Shown piece by piece: positions 54,270-64,000 of a stretch of DNA of 64,000 nucleotides. The stretch's first letter is position 1. Each line of letters starts with the position of its first letter. Location: NCBI GenBank assembly GCA_022570795.1, contig JAKUDP010000003.1:124001-188000 (forward strand), in the 5' to 3' direction. This stretch comes from Sphaerulina vaccinii. Taxonomy: Eukaryota > Ascomycota > Dothideomycetes > Mycosphaerellales > Mycosphaerellaceae. Both the position numbers and the translations under genes were made by a program. The notes beneath the pieces were generated by a model. The model searched no databases and was not told the origin of the DNA. It saw only the letters and a list, made by a program, of their open reading frames with translations.

Positions 54270-55417
54270 ATGAAGATCAAGCGTGTATGATTTCCAGCCT
54301 CTCACAAGCAAGAAACCTCGCCACTGACGAGGACATTTTAGATCTTCATATACCCAGTCAAGAGCCTGCGGCCTGTCGAGGTTCACTCAGCAGAGATCAC
54401 GAACGAGGGACTGCGATTCGATCGACAATATGTCCTGGCCAAGCCACCTACAGAAGAGACAAAAGGTCTTGCTGAACACATCACCATCAAGAACCACTTT
54501 GAACTCGGGCTATTTCATACCATGATCGACAAGGCTTGGTCAAAGCTCACAATCACACACGTCCATGCTGAAGAAAAGTCAGCCATCACGATCCCGCTCA
54601 CACCTTCACCTGTCAGCCTGTTCAATGCGGAGGTCTTCCAAGTCAGCATCTTCGGCACCAAAGCTCAAGGCATTGATATGGGCGAAGAAGTGTCGGACTA
54701 CTTCTCGCACCACCTTGGCAAGCCAGTGAGACTACTTTACATTGGGGGCAATGGACAGAGGGAGATTCCAGGTGCCGTTTTCATGCCCAAGCACAAGTAC
54801 CGAGCGCTGTCGGTCGCCGTCAACGACAAGCTACAGCCGCAACGAGTCCGCTTTGCAGACGCCGCTCCAATATTGATCACCTCAAGTGCTTCAGAAGAAG
54901 ACGCAAGAGCACGATTACCACCCTCGGCCAGAAGCGAAGATCTGATCGTACGATTTCGTCCCAATATACATATCGATGTAGCCGGAGAAGTTCCACCTTA
55001 TGATGAAGACAGGTGGGATCTATTGACGATACGATCAAAGCTGGACTCGGCACAGGAGATATCCGTGCGGTGTCTGTTCAGATGTGTGAGATGCTTGAGT
55101 CTGAATGCAGACTTGGCGAAGGGCAGCATGATCACGACAAATCGACAACTCTACGGCTTGCTAGCGAAGGATCGAAGAGTGAACGAGTTATTCCCCCGTA
55201 AGCTGATCACCAAGAAGTCTCAGTCTTCCTTCATGACTGATGCTGACTGAGCCTAGACAAGCCTGTGTTTGGCCAATATGCATGTGCAGGTCCCAGCGGA
55301 GCTGTCTTGCGGGTCGGCGACGACGTCGAAGTCACAGGCCGTGTCGAGCACCCTCTGTCACCCATGAGCCCGGGTTCTCCAATTACTCCAATCTTGCAGG
55401 AAGGCGATGATACTTGA
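54270..55417 (+). CDS. MOSC-domain protein (mARC/YcbX-like molybdenum cofactor protein)
   Basis: Predicted molybdenum-cofactor-binding oxidoreductase of the MOSC_N + MOSC type (relatives of mARC and YcbX, which reduce N-hydroxylated compounds). Exons are 54270-54284 (15 nt), 54342-55197 and 55257-55417; phases fit, giving 343 aa. MOSC_N: IKRIFIYPVKSLRPVEVHSA and GLRFDRQYVLAK. MOSC: FRPNIHI, the likely Mo-ligand Cys in FRCVRCLSLNADLAKG, then KPVFGQYACAGPSG and LRVGDDVEVTGR. No ferredoxin domain is attached. The tiny first exon supplies MKIKR and is placed by a GTATGA donor and the conserved IYPVKS. Substrate unknown. Confidence 0.88.
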
Positions 55418-56167
55418 GACGACAGAGATAACAACAACGGAGATGCAAATAACTGTACAGACAACAGCTAGCGCTACAACAGAGCGCGCCAATGACCACC
55501 CAGGACTCACTACGGAACAATCAGCAGCACGACCACAAGGATAAGGACTGGTGGTAACATCAGCCCATGGGTGGGTCGTCATGCTGTACGCAGTGTCGTT
55601 CTGTTTGACCCAAGATATCTCGCTCCCTTTCGCCGATTCGGGATAGCTCCACGCTATGTCTCATTTGGAAAGTAAGCAGCGATCTATCAAGACGCTCAGA
55701 TCTGATGGAGAATGTCAACCACGCACGAATGCTGCGAAGTCGGACTTTCGAGGCGGTCGCATGAGCACATATGACGACAAGCATGACCGCCAGCTCGGAT
55801 GTGGAACAATTGCGGTTCTTGTCGTGATCCGCTTTCGCTTGGCACCATGTCCGGCGGCTGCAACAGATTCGACGAGAGCCTGGCTCGCGTCAAACGATCG
55901 AACGTCGGAAAGTTGTGATAAGGTCGAAGTCATCTCCGTCAACTCGCGAGCACCAGGCCATTGCGCTCCTAGACAGAGCGCATTGCCCTGGTGACCCAGC
56001 ATTCAGAGAGCATTTCCGACGTTTGATCGCGTGCCACGAGCCTGTACAAGGAGCTGCTAAAGCAGTCGGCAACGCACCATGGAGCATATGCATGATCATG
56101 CATCGACTGCGCTGCTGGAAGGTCGGGTAATAGGACAATCATGAGATTCGTATTGGTCTTGCATTCA
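55418..56167. other. Convergent 3' flanks with hairpin, 750 bp
   Basis: Between the MOSC gene and the Dal5-like permease. It contains the 55951-55993 inverted repeat. Frames on both strands overlap one another and lack family signal. Confidence 0.45.
55951..55993. repeat. Inverted repeat, 18-bp arms, 7-nt spacer
   Basis: Left arm CACCAGGCCATTGCGCTC and right arm GAGCGCATTGCCCTGGTG pair at 16 of 18 positions around CTAGACA. It sits about 530 bp after the MOSC stop, in a region with no gene. Confidence 0.75.
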
Positions 56168-57951
56168 TCATATAATGTATCGAAACTGTTTGTTCTGTTT
56201 CGCAGTCAGCACCAACCAACCTTGAGAGTACTACTTTCAAAATTTCACTTACCGTCTTATCAGTAGGGTCTTCGAATGCATGATCGAAGCCTTCATGGCA
56301 TCCTGATCTATCCCGTTCACGATTGTCTCGCTCAGACACCAAACGATATGCAATAGCAAGAGCACCAGATATGGCAGCAGTTACACAAGTTATGGCAAAC
56401 CCGGTACCGAATTGTGGACGCTCTTCTGCGAGGAAGATGAAAGGTCCGACGAAGTTTCCCAAGCCTGTAAGATATGTCAGTACTTCCCCAAAAGGCAGGA
56501 GGCATTGCAAAACTGCTCGAACTTACAGTAGCCCACGTAGATGCCTGACGAAGCTAGAGCTCGTTTTGTATAACCTGCAGTATTCGCGATTTGCAGACCC
56601 ATGAGTAGTGAGTATCCAGCTCCAGCGCTTGGGAGAATGTATATGGCAAATAGCAGACCTCCACGAGCGGATGTGGGCAATTGCCACAACAGAACTGCCG
56701 CCAATGTAGTTAGGGATTGTGCTACTGCAATGAGCCAGGTCCGGACATGGTCGAATCTCATCGCGCAGAACGAAAAGAGCAAGCATAATGTTCCAGCATA
56801 GGCCCCGGCGGGCATCGATAGTAGGAGGGAGTTAAGAGCACTAAAGCCAAATCCAGAGATAACCAGAGGCATGAACGTCGAGACGGCGCCGTTGCAGACC
56901 ATGGCAAGGCAGGCCATCCAGAATGCGAGCCAGAATTTGAGATCAGAGAAGAGTTCGACCACCTGCTCTTTCTTCCATCGTGTGTTCCGGACACCAGAAT
57001 TGTTGGTTCGTAGTCGTGCTACCAGGACGTATCGTTCTCGATCGCAGAAGGATTTCGCGCGGACTGGGTCTGGAGCGAGCAAGATATAAACCATGACTCC
57101 CCAAGCAATTGTGACAGCTGCGACAATGAAGGTCAGAAGTGCTCAATACCGATTACAGGGGACGAAAATGGAGCTTACCACCAGCGAAGAAGTACATGTA
57201 CGTCCAGGCGCTCAGCTTTCCTCGAATATGGCCAAGTCCATAGTTGATCAGAGGAGAGAAGACTGCGGTATAGCCTGTGAGAGAATACCACATCCCAATG
57301 CGAAACGCCTGTTCACTCTTCTTATACCAGGATCCAATGATCATGATGAACATCGGCGATATCCCGCTTTCCAATGCCCCAAGGAAGAACCTCTGCACGT
57401 ACAAGCCCTTCCATGTAGTACAAGCTGGTGTCAAGATCAGGCAAATGCCCCATAGCGTGACAATAGCTGAAGCCACACGCTCAACCGGGTACTTCTGCGC
57501 CAGGACCATGGCAGGATATGCACCTAAATAACAGAGATGTCAGCGCCTCATCGTCCGAGTGTTTCGTATAAAGTACAGCCAACTCACCGGCCATGAACCC
57601 CAAATAAAAAATCGCAGCCGACATAGAATATCTCGTCCCATTATCAAGTTGCAAATCAGGTATCAACCCAAAAAGCGCAGCCTGCGACAACATCGCTTTA
57701 TCATAATATTGCAAACCATAAGTAATACACAACACTGGCATTAATCTGTAATCAACCTTTCGCACCAGCTTGATCTCTTCCGCTTCGGTCCATCCTGTCA
57801 AATGTGGGTTCGCAGCCGTATAGTTGATAAGAATCTTAGCCGCTTCATCGTCCGGGTTCAGGAGTATATCCAGTCTGAGATTAAGTGTATCGGCATCGCT
57901 TTCTTTGACTTCAGTGAGGGCTTTGGTGTCGTTGTTCATCTCATAATCCAT
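56168..57951 (-). CDS. MFS anion:H+ symporter, Dal5/allantoate permease family
   Basis: Plasma-membrane transporter of the ACS/Dal5 branch, usual substrates being allantoate, vitamins or small organic anions; the substrate here is unknown. Exons are 57951-57588, 57523-57179, 57117-56527, 56464-56253 and 56185-56168 (18 nt), all phases fitting, giving 509 aa. Marks are EIKLVRKVDYRLMPVLCI and LQYYDKAMLSQAALFG at the first segment, then RFFLGALESGISPMFIMI, SWYKKSEQAFRIGMWYS, the central loop ending RWKKEQVVELFSD, and NTAGYTKRALASSGIYVGYC, LGNFVGP. The family-typical ending DPTDKTFRYII depends on the 18-nt last exon. Confidence 0.92.
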
Positions 57952-58809
57952 CTAGCTGACGGACATGGACGCGGAGGGATTGCAGCCACTCCCACTCCGT
58001 GTGGGGATGAGACGATTTTAATATATCTAGTATCGAGCTCCATGTTCGCGGGCAAACCTCGCCGCACGATGAGCACGTAGCTTGGGAAGAAGTGTCGATG
58101 CGCCTTTGATGTCGTTCGCCAGGTTCTGCGACGGGCGAGGCGAGGACATGGATTCGGTAGTGCTGCGGAGATTTGATCCTGGCTTCCGGTGATGCTCGTG
58201 CCAATGGGGATGAAACCTGAAACAGCGCGGGCCGGAGATCCGCACGACGATAGCGACATTGTCAGGAATCCTTCCATCTCGTGGTTGTTGACTTCGCTTC
58301 GCTAGAACAACCATCAGCTACGCAGCTCGATCGAGAAAGTCTTCTGTGTGGTGTACTGGGTATGATATCAGAGTCATGGTATATGACTTGGCGTAGGCGA
58401 AGCCATACTGAGGCTCGCATTCGAACACGAATCTAGCCCGTGCTCACGCGAGCATACTAACTAAGACGGCGGTGTGTTGTCAGCTAGAATGATATGGGTG
58501 TCGCGTGGAAAACTTACTCATAATAAGCCGCGGATAGGCAAGATGCACAACCTCGCAAGCATCGTCATCAAGGTCAATAACTCTGTACGGTGCGAGCAGT
58601 GCAGAATCATACTTCATATCTTATATTTGCTTCTAGCTACTGTACTCTCTAGGAGGTTACTGCTATGGCGGCAGAGCCGATGGAAGTTCTTGGACTAGAA
58701 CGCGGCCGGGCGAACAGAAATCGTAGCATATGCCATACAGTGTGGCGACGGGGTATCGGGTCGAAGGAAAGGTGCGTTTTGTATCGGTCGTGTTCGCTGT
58801 AGAAGAGCC
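57952..58809. other. Intergenic, permease promoter and RAD16 3' flank
   Basis: 858 bp between two minus-strand genes. Overlapping frames between 57936 and 58314 have no family signal. No repeat or RNA gene. Confidence 0.45.
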
Positions 58810-61800
58810 TCAAGTGCCACCTGAAGTGCGTTAGCGTTTTGCTTAGTTGCGCGTTCGCGTTCGGTTGACTTACGGAACAAGAATTGCATGTCCTCTGGCG
58901 TGAGCTTCTCCATGGCGACCTTGTCATTGTTGATGGTACCATTGATCATGTTCGCCTTCTTCTCCTGAAGCATGACAATGCGAGACTCCACAGAGTCTTC
59001 AATGCAGAGACGTGTGATGACACACGGTCGGCGTTGGCCAATACGGTGGCAACGATCAGCAGACTGCCACTCGGCAGCCGGGTTCCACCACCTGTGATGT
59101 GTTAGCTATGATACTCCAGGTCATGATCGAGCAGCTTACGGGTCGACGATGAAGACTCTCGAAGCCTCCACCAAGTTGAGTGCAACACCTCCGGCCTTGA
59201 GCGACACAAGGAAGATCTCGCACTCAGGATTGTTCATGAAGTGATCGATACTTCGCTGGCGCTGGATAGGCGTCATGGTTCCATCGAGCATGACAGTGTT
59301 GAAGCCAGCGCGGCGAAGGCGCCACTCGATGAGCTGCAGCATCGATGTGAACTGCGAGAAGACAATGGACTTGAGCGTCTGCTTCTTGGAGCGGAGCTTG
59401 TAGAGGTCATAGATCAGCATCTCGATCTTCGTCGATGAAGTCCAGTCCTCCATCTTGATGCGGTTGATGATAGAAGACTTCTTGACGACTTCTTCGTCTT
59501 GCTCAATATCCGGCTGATCGAAGTCGATCGACAGTGGAATATGGCAGCGTGGGCAGTCAGCATCACCACCAGTCTCTTCGACCGACGTGACGTACTGCTT
59601 CACGCAGGCGCGGCAGAAGTCGTGCTTGCACTGTGATCGGATGGCCTCTTCAGCTACTTCGTCGCAGATGTTACAAACCAGGACATTCTGCCCCTCGTGG
59701 GCGTTCTTCTTCAACAGAAGATCAGGGTGATTCGCGACCTGTCGCATCTGCATGATCAGACCGAAGATGTTCGCATAGTTGTTCAGCATGACACCACGAG
59801 CCACGTAGGTGTCGAATGTGCGTGTCGTGTTGCTCATGATGCTGGACGAGAAGTCGCGCTCGATGGGCCCGAAGAACTCATTGTGAATGATCACTTCCTT
59901 GGGCGGGAGTTCCATCGAGCTGGTATAGTCTCGCTTGATGCGTCGAAGCATAATGCGGGCTGTGATGAGATGCAGCTTCGCCATGGCCGCGTCACGGTCT
60001 TTCTGCTCTTCCGACTGAGTGATCGGATTGAGCAGCTCCTGATTGAAGACAGACACATGTTCCATACCAGCGTGCTTACACTCCACGCACATGTGAGACT
60101 CGTCAAGCTGCCAGTGAAGCATGGTGCATGGGCATCGCTTGCAGAAATAGTCGGCGAAGGGTCGGACTTCCAGGAAACGAAGCAGAGAGAAGAACTCGCC
60201 GATTCGGTTCTGCACGGGCGTGCCGGACAAGCACCACTTGTAGGTTCCTTCCAGAGCGAAGCAGGCTTTGGCAACACCTGTAGTGCGGGACTTGATGCTG
60301 TGCGCCTCGTCGAGAATGAGACGATGGAAATGGATGGCGTGAATCGGAGAATCTTCCTTCACGATATCCTCACCACGAGACCAGCCCTTTGTCTCCTTTC
60401 GGTACAACGACTCCAGACTGTTGTAGGAGATCAAGATGACATCAAACTCCTTGAGCTTCTTCACTGACATGCTCTTGACCTTGGAGTTCTGCCCATGGTA
60501 GACGAGCACCTTCAGCTTGCCATCGGTATATTCCTCGATCTCTGTCTTCCATTGCATGAGAGCGACTGGTGGCATGAGGACGAGGGTAGGCTGCTTTTGC
60601 GGATAGTCAGACATGATCAAGGACACAGCTTGGATCGTCTTTCCCATGCCCATCTCATCGCCGAGAAGACCGCCCTTGTATTGTGTCTGTTCCTGCTTGA
60701 TCATCCAGTTGAGTCCTTCAAGCTGAAACGGCTTGAGCTTGCGAGTGATACTCTCGGGTTGCAGAGCAGCCTCTGGTTGGATGACTGGAATCTCCTCTAG
60801 GTCCTTCCACATCGTCTTGATGATCGGATGTGACTTCTCCAGCTTCTTGCGCTCGCGCTCCTTTCTGCCAACGGGCATCAATGCTTCCAGTTCATCGGCG
60901 ATCTGCGCAGCACGCTCAGCGGTAATGTTGCCATGTCGAGCACCTCGACTAGCAGCACCGCCACGGCCACTGGACTTGCGGCGACGGATCCCGCCAGAGT
61001 TCTTCAGCACGATCTTACGAGGAGCTGGGAAGCTATTTGGAGCCAGACGGACAGCAAGCGGAACATCTGACTCGGTGTCACTAACACCAGTAGAGTCCGG
61101 TACGTCTGAATCCGTAACAACAAAGTCTGCTTCGCTGTCGAGCTCACTAAGCTCGAGATCGGATTCGTCGCTATCAGGAATCTGTCTCTTGATGCTCTTG
61201 CTGATCGAGCTCTTAGCAGTCGAGCTAGCCCTGCGTGTCGGAGTCTTCTTAGTGCTTCGACTGGAGCTAGGTTCAGCCTTGATCGGCTCTTTCGAGCTGC
61301 TTGAAGCACCATCGATCTTGACAGATTTTCTCCGGCCGTATGTATTGATGATCGCAGGAGGCTTTCTCGACTTGACCGCAGGATGCTTCTTGGACTTGAG
61401 CGTGATCAGCTTCGAGTCGCCAGAGTCAGAGTCTGGGTCACGATCGATATCCAAGTCCACTTCAGAGTCGCCAATCTCCTCAATCTTAGCCTTTTTCTTC
61501 GCTGGTTGCTGAGCACCTACGTGAGAGTATTCTTCCTCTTGTAGACGCATGGCCAGACTCAAGTCATCCTCCTCCTCCGAGTCGTCGACAGCTATGACAC
61601 GACCCAATGTTGATCGCTTGCGTTTGCTGACTGCAGATGGTCCACCACGGATCGAGGTGGCTGGTGTCGTTCCTGGCGTTTCGTACTCTGCAGAAGAGTC
61701 GCGCGAGTTGATCGACGAGAGGGATGAATCGGTCGGACTCTTCGACTTCGCAGCAGGCTTCTTGTATGCTGCTCGCTCCATGGCTGATATGGGCGGTATA

Positions 61801-62085
61801 GCGACGCCCTTGACCACTCTACGTGTGGGTACAGAGACCTCTTCCTCGCTATCACTATCTAGTATCTCGATGACTGCAGATGTGGCAAGTCTATTGCGGC
61901 TTGTACGGCTCGACGGTCTCGAGGCACTGGGTGTAGCAACTTCAGCTACAATGTGTCAGCTATGCGTTCGCGGTCGCACTTTTGACCAAAGCGATGAACG
62001 GGGGGATATCGAGAAAGGTGAGGTAAGGCATACAGCTTCGCCCTGTGGTGGCGACCCGTCGTGTTGGTCTTGCCATTGCGGGCAT
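58810..62085 (-). CDS. RAD16: DNA repair SNF2/RING protein RAD16
   Basis: ATP-dependent chromatin translocase and RING protein of global-genome nucleotide excision repair. Exons are 62085-62034, 61945-59140, 59091-58874 and 58820-58810; all phases fit, giving 1028 aa. The N-terminal 380 residues are disordered, acidic/Ser-rich. Motifs are LKPFQLEGLNWM, Walker A GDEMGMGKT (446-454), DEAH (563-566) and LSGTPVQNRIGEF. A C3HC4 RING is inserted between the lobes at about 775-818 (CNIC, CKHDFCRAC, CPRC). The helicase C lobe has SIVFSQFTSMLQLIEWRL and CHRIGQRRP. The ending LTPEDMQFLFRGT is typical of Rad16. The first exon is inferred from its splice site and ATG. Confidence 0.95.
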
Positions 62086-62893
62086 GAGTGTTCCTGATCG
62101 CTGAATGTCTTCGCTTGTCTTGTACTGGCGATGTGTCTTTAAGACAGAGGCCCACAGAGGAGGTGACGGGCTTTGGAGATGCAGAACGCAAGGGACAATG
62201 CTCAAGAGGCAAGAAGATGTTGGAGAACTCACATCTTAGATCTCGGTCGCGGTCCTAGCGCGTGTTCCACAGTGTCCGAGGATGGTTTAGCACAATCTTA
62301 GTGGCTGCAGGGGCATGGAAGATCTGCAGTGGCAAACGGCAGACGCGAGATGCACGCGTGTCGTGAACCAGTCCTCTGGTATTGTTGTGCCTGGCTTGTA
62401 TTTCGTTCTTCGTGCGATGTTATATTTCTTGTTCCGTGTTGTCTTCGCTGTATGGTATGGAGGAAGTCGAGGTAAGAGGGTAGACGAGATGAGGTTAGCT
62501 CAGGCTGCCAAAGTCTAATTCAGTCGCGTCTACTCGGACGCGTAAAGTGCTTGCAGGCTGCAGTGACGAGGTACACACTTCACTCCATCAGGTCAGAATG
62601 GAGAATCGACATATCACTATTCCGTGACGACTCACTATAGCTACGACACGCACAGAGAACAGCTTCACGACATCTGAGCTGCGAGCCAGGATCTGGACAG
62701 CCTCGCGCTGCACGGATCTTGTGCAATAACTCTTGACTTCAGGCATGGTAGCAGAAAGCGTCTGCTCACGGAACACGGACTTTTGGAACATGCGTGAGGC
62801 TCTTCTCTAGCGATAGCAGAGCAGAACCACACGCATTGGATGCATCGCGATCGTGGAGTCCAAATGAGAAAGTGGAAGTATCAGGAAAGTCAT
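62086..62893. other. Intergenic, RAD16 promoter and transporter 3' flank
   Basis: 808 bp between two minus-strand genes. A 67-codon plus-strand ATG frame (62315-62518) has one hydrophobic run and no family signal. A minus-strand frame at 62791-62588 is similar in weight. Neither is called. Confidence 0.45.
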
Positions 62894-64000
62894 TCATTCG
62901 AATTCAAACTTGGACTGCACTTGAGCCTCAGCGCCCTCTTCCTCTTGCTCCTCTTGCTCCTCTTCCCTAGCAGCGCGCTCCTGCTTGAGATTTCTGTTAT
63001 CCCAGACCAGGTTCAACGCCGCTACTGCTACACCGACTCCCGCCAAAGCGATTGAGAACGCCCAAGCATGCTTCAACCCGTTCATGTAGCTCTCCACGAT
63101 TCCGCGGACTTGGTCCTCAGCAAAATACTTCCGGATGTTGGTCGCGCCTGCTGCGACCACAACTTGAGGGTTTAGGCCAGGGACGTTCTTTGCCACAGCA
63201 TTCACTATACCATTCTGGAAGATGCTCTGCGAAGCTGAAATGAAGTAGGCGCCAGCAATGCTCTGAAAGAACAGACAGATCGCGCTGACTGTACTGATAT
63301 CTTCCGTCTTCGCTGTGCCTTGACTGACGATGACAGGCAGCTGGAAACTCATACCAGAGCCAACTCCAGCCAAGACTTGATATCCAATCCACTTCCCAGC
63401 AGAACTGCCAATGTTGAGCATATAGATCAGACCAGATGCAACCATGATCAACGAGGACCCCAGAAGCTGGTTTGTGGTATAATGTCCAGTAAGTGTAACA
63501 GCCGCGCCAGATAAGAGGGAGAAGAGCGCCACGCTGAGCACGAATGGCAGATTCCTGACTCCAGAGCTCGAAGCAGAGACGCCGTCGACCGATTGGAAAT
63601 AGTAAGGCAAGTAGTAGATCAGGATGAAGAAGGCTGCACTGTTGAATAGCATGTATGCTGACGCCAATGCGAAGCTCTTCTGCTTCAGAAGTCGAGGAAC
63701 CAGAAGCGCTCGATCGCCCATGTAGTACTCGTTGATGACGAACGCGATGAGTATCAGACCAGAGCCGACGAGTGTTCCAATCACGGTGCTGTCAGACCAG
63801 GCCTTGGTTATGCCACCCCATTGCAACGGAAGTAGGAGGCATATCACAGAGCAGATAATCAACGCTGATCCGCCGAAGTCCATCTGGAGCAGCTTCTCTC
63901 TTGCCGTAGCCGATTGTGGAGCCGCAGATTCAGGAGCCTTGAATGACAGGATGATGACCAGAGCTGCCACAGCACCAATCGGAAGGTTGATATAGAAGCC
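62894..64000 (-). CDS. MFS drug/metabolite efflux transporter, DHA2 (14-TMS) type, cut by right edge
   Basis: C-terminal 368 residues of a 14-helix H+ antiporter of the fungal DHA2 group; the N-terminal part lies beyond the right edge. The first visible codons read GFYINLPIGAVAAL, the typical motif at the end of segment 6. LLLPLQWGG, YYLPYYFQSVDGVSASSSGV, NLPFVLSVALFSLLSGA and GVGSGMSFQLPVIVSQ follow. The predicted cytosolic tail is Glu/Gln-rich (REEEQEEQEEEGAEAQ). Such pumps export toxins or antifungals. No biosynthetic gene is next to it inside the window, so its cargo cannot be guessed. Confidence 0.9.
   Translation of the reverse strand, partial: GFYINLPIGAVAALVIILSFKAPESAAPQSATAREKLLQMDFGGSALIICSVICLLLPLQWGGITKAWSDSTVIGTLVGSGLILIAFVINEYYMGDRALLVPRLLKQKSFALASAYMLFNSAAFFILIYYLPYYFQSVDGVSASSSGVRNLPFVLSVALFSLLSGAAVTLTGHYTTNQLLGSSLIMVASGLIYMLNIGSSAGKWIGYQVLAGVGSGMSFQLPVIVSQGTAKTEDISTVSAICLFFQSIAGAYFISASQSIFQNGIVNAVAKNVPGLNPQVVVAAGATNIRKYFAEDQVRGIVESYMNGLKHAWAFSIALAGVGVAVAALNLVWDNRNLKQERAAREEEQEEQEEEGAEAQVQSKFEFE

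Noticed and set aside
62315..62518. 67-codon frame with a hydrophobic segment, divergent from RAD16
   Set aside because: A single hydrophobic run is weak evidence and no homologous family is known to me.

Overview
The window is nuclear DNA of a filamentous ascomycete (Pezizomycotina), probably a plant-associated Dothideomycete. About 35 closely packed genes lie on both strands. Introns are short (48-97 nt) with GT...AG ends and CTGAC/CTAAC branch points. The protein families are typically fungal: Zn2Cys6 and fungal-trans factors, Dal5-type and DHA2 transporters, a DUF6604 fragment and a 2EXR/F-box-like gene. The class assignment is an inference from gene content. Exon models were built by hand from splice signals, reading frame and family knowledge; no database search was run.

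Layout: 1-1260 is the 5' part of a sugar transporter, cut by the left edge. From 2.4 to 6.9 kb lie a C78 (ZUFSP-type) peptidase, adenylosuccinate synthetase and PHO88/SND3. From 7.6 to 15.1 kb lie a rhamnogalacturonan acetylesterase, SUMO-E1 subunit AOS1, a fungal orphan and a GH78 alpha-L-rhamnosidase. From 16.0 to 23.6 kb lie the 25-codon ribosomal protein gene RPL41, an FHA-domain kinase, aspartokinase and a secreted PLC-like phosphodiesterase. From 24.0 to 25.7 kb is a tandem pair of cysteine-rich surface or secreted proteins. From 25.9 to 33.4 kb lie a CorA/ALR Mg2+ transporter, SPC1, RBX1, phosphoglycerate dehydrogenase and a truncated DUF6604 gene. From 33.4 to 45.7 kb is a more accessory stretch: a 12-cysteine secreted protein, a Tyr-less SDR, a short transcription-factor-like gene, a disordered protein, a 2.8-kb gene-poor gap, a nonsense-interrupted 2EXR-like gene, a sorbose/mannitol-type SDR, an S1/P1 nuclease and a 94-aa secreted protein. 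From 47.0 to 64.0 kb lie a GET5-like protein, CWC27, a coiled-coil orphan, a Zn2Cys6 factor, a MOSC protein, a Dal5-like permease, RAD16 and a DHA2 transporter cut by the right edge.

Housekeeping genes cover purine synthesis, serine and aspartate-family amino acids, SUMO/ubiquitin enzymes, ER targeting and signal cleavage, splicing and nucleotide excision repair. They alternate with secreted hydrolases (rhamnogalacturonan backbone and its acetyl groups, nucleic acids, phosphoinositides), small cysteine-rich secreted proteins and nutrient transporters. That mix fits a plant-colonising or saprotrophic fungus. I saw no biosynthetic gene cluster, intact transposon, CRISPR array or convincing tRNA. 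The main points for a second look are two genes too short or too split for a plain ORF scan (RPL41 and the 94-aa secreted protein), several decaying or truncated genes, a possible shared origin of the two PHO88 introns, and two hairpin-forming inverted repeats.
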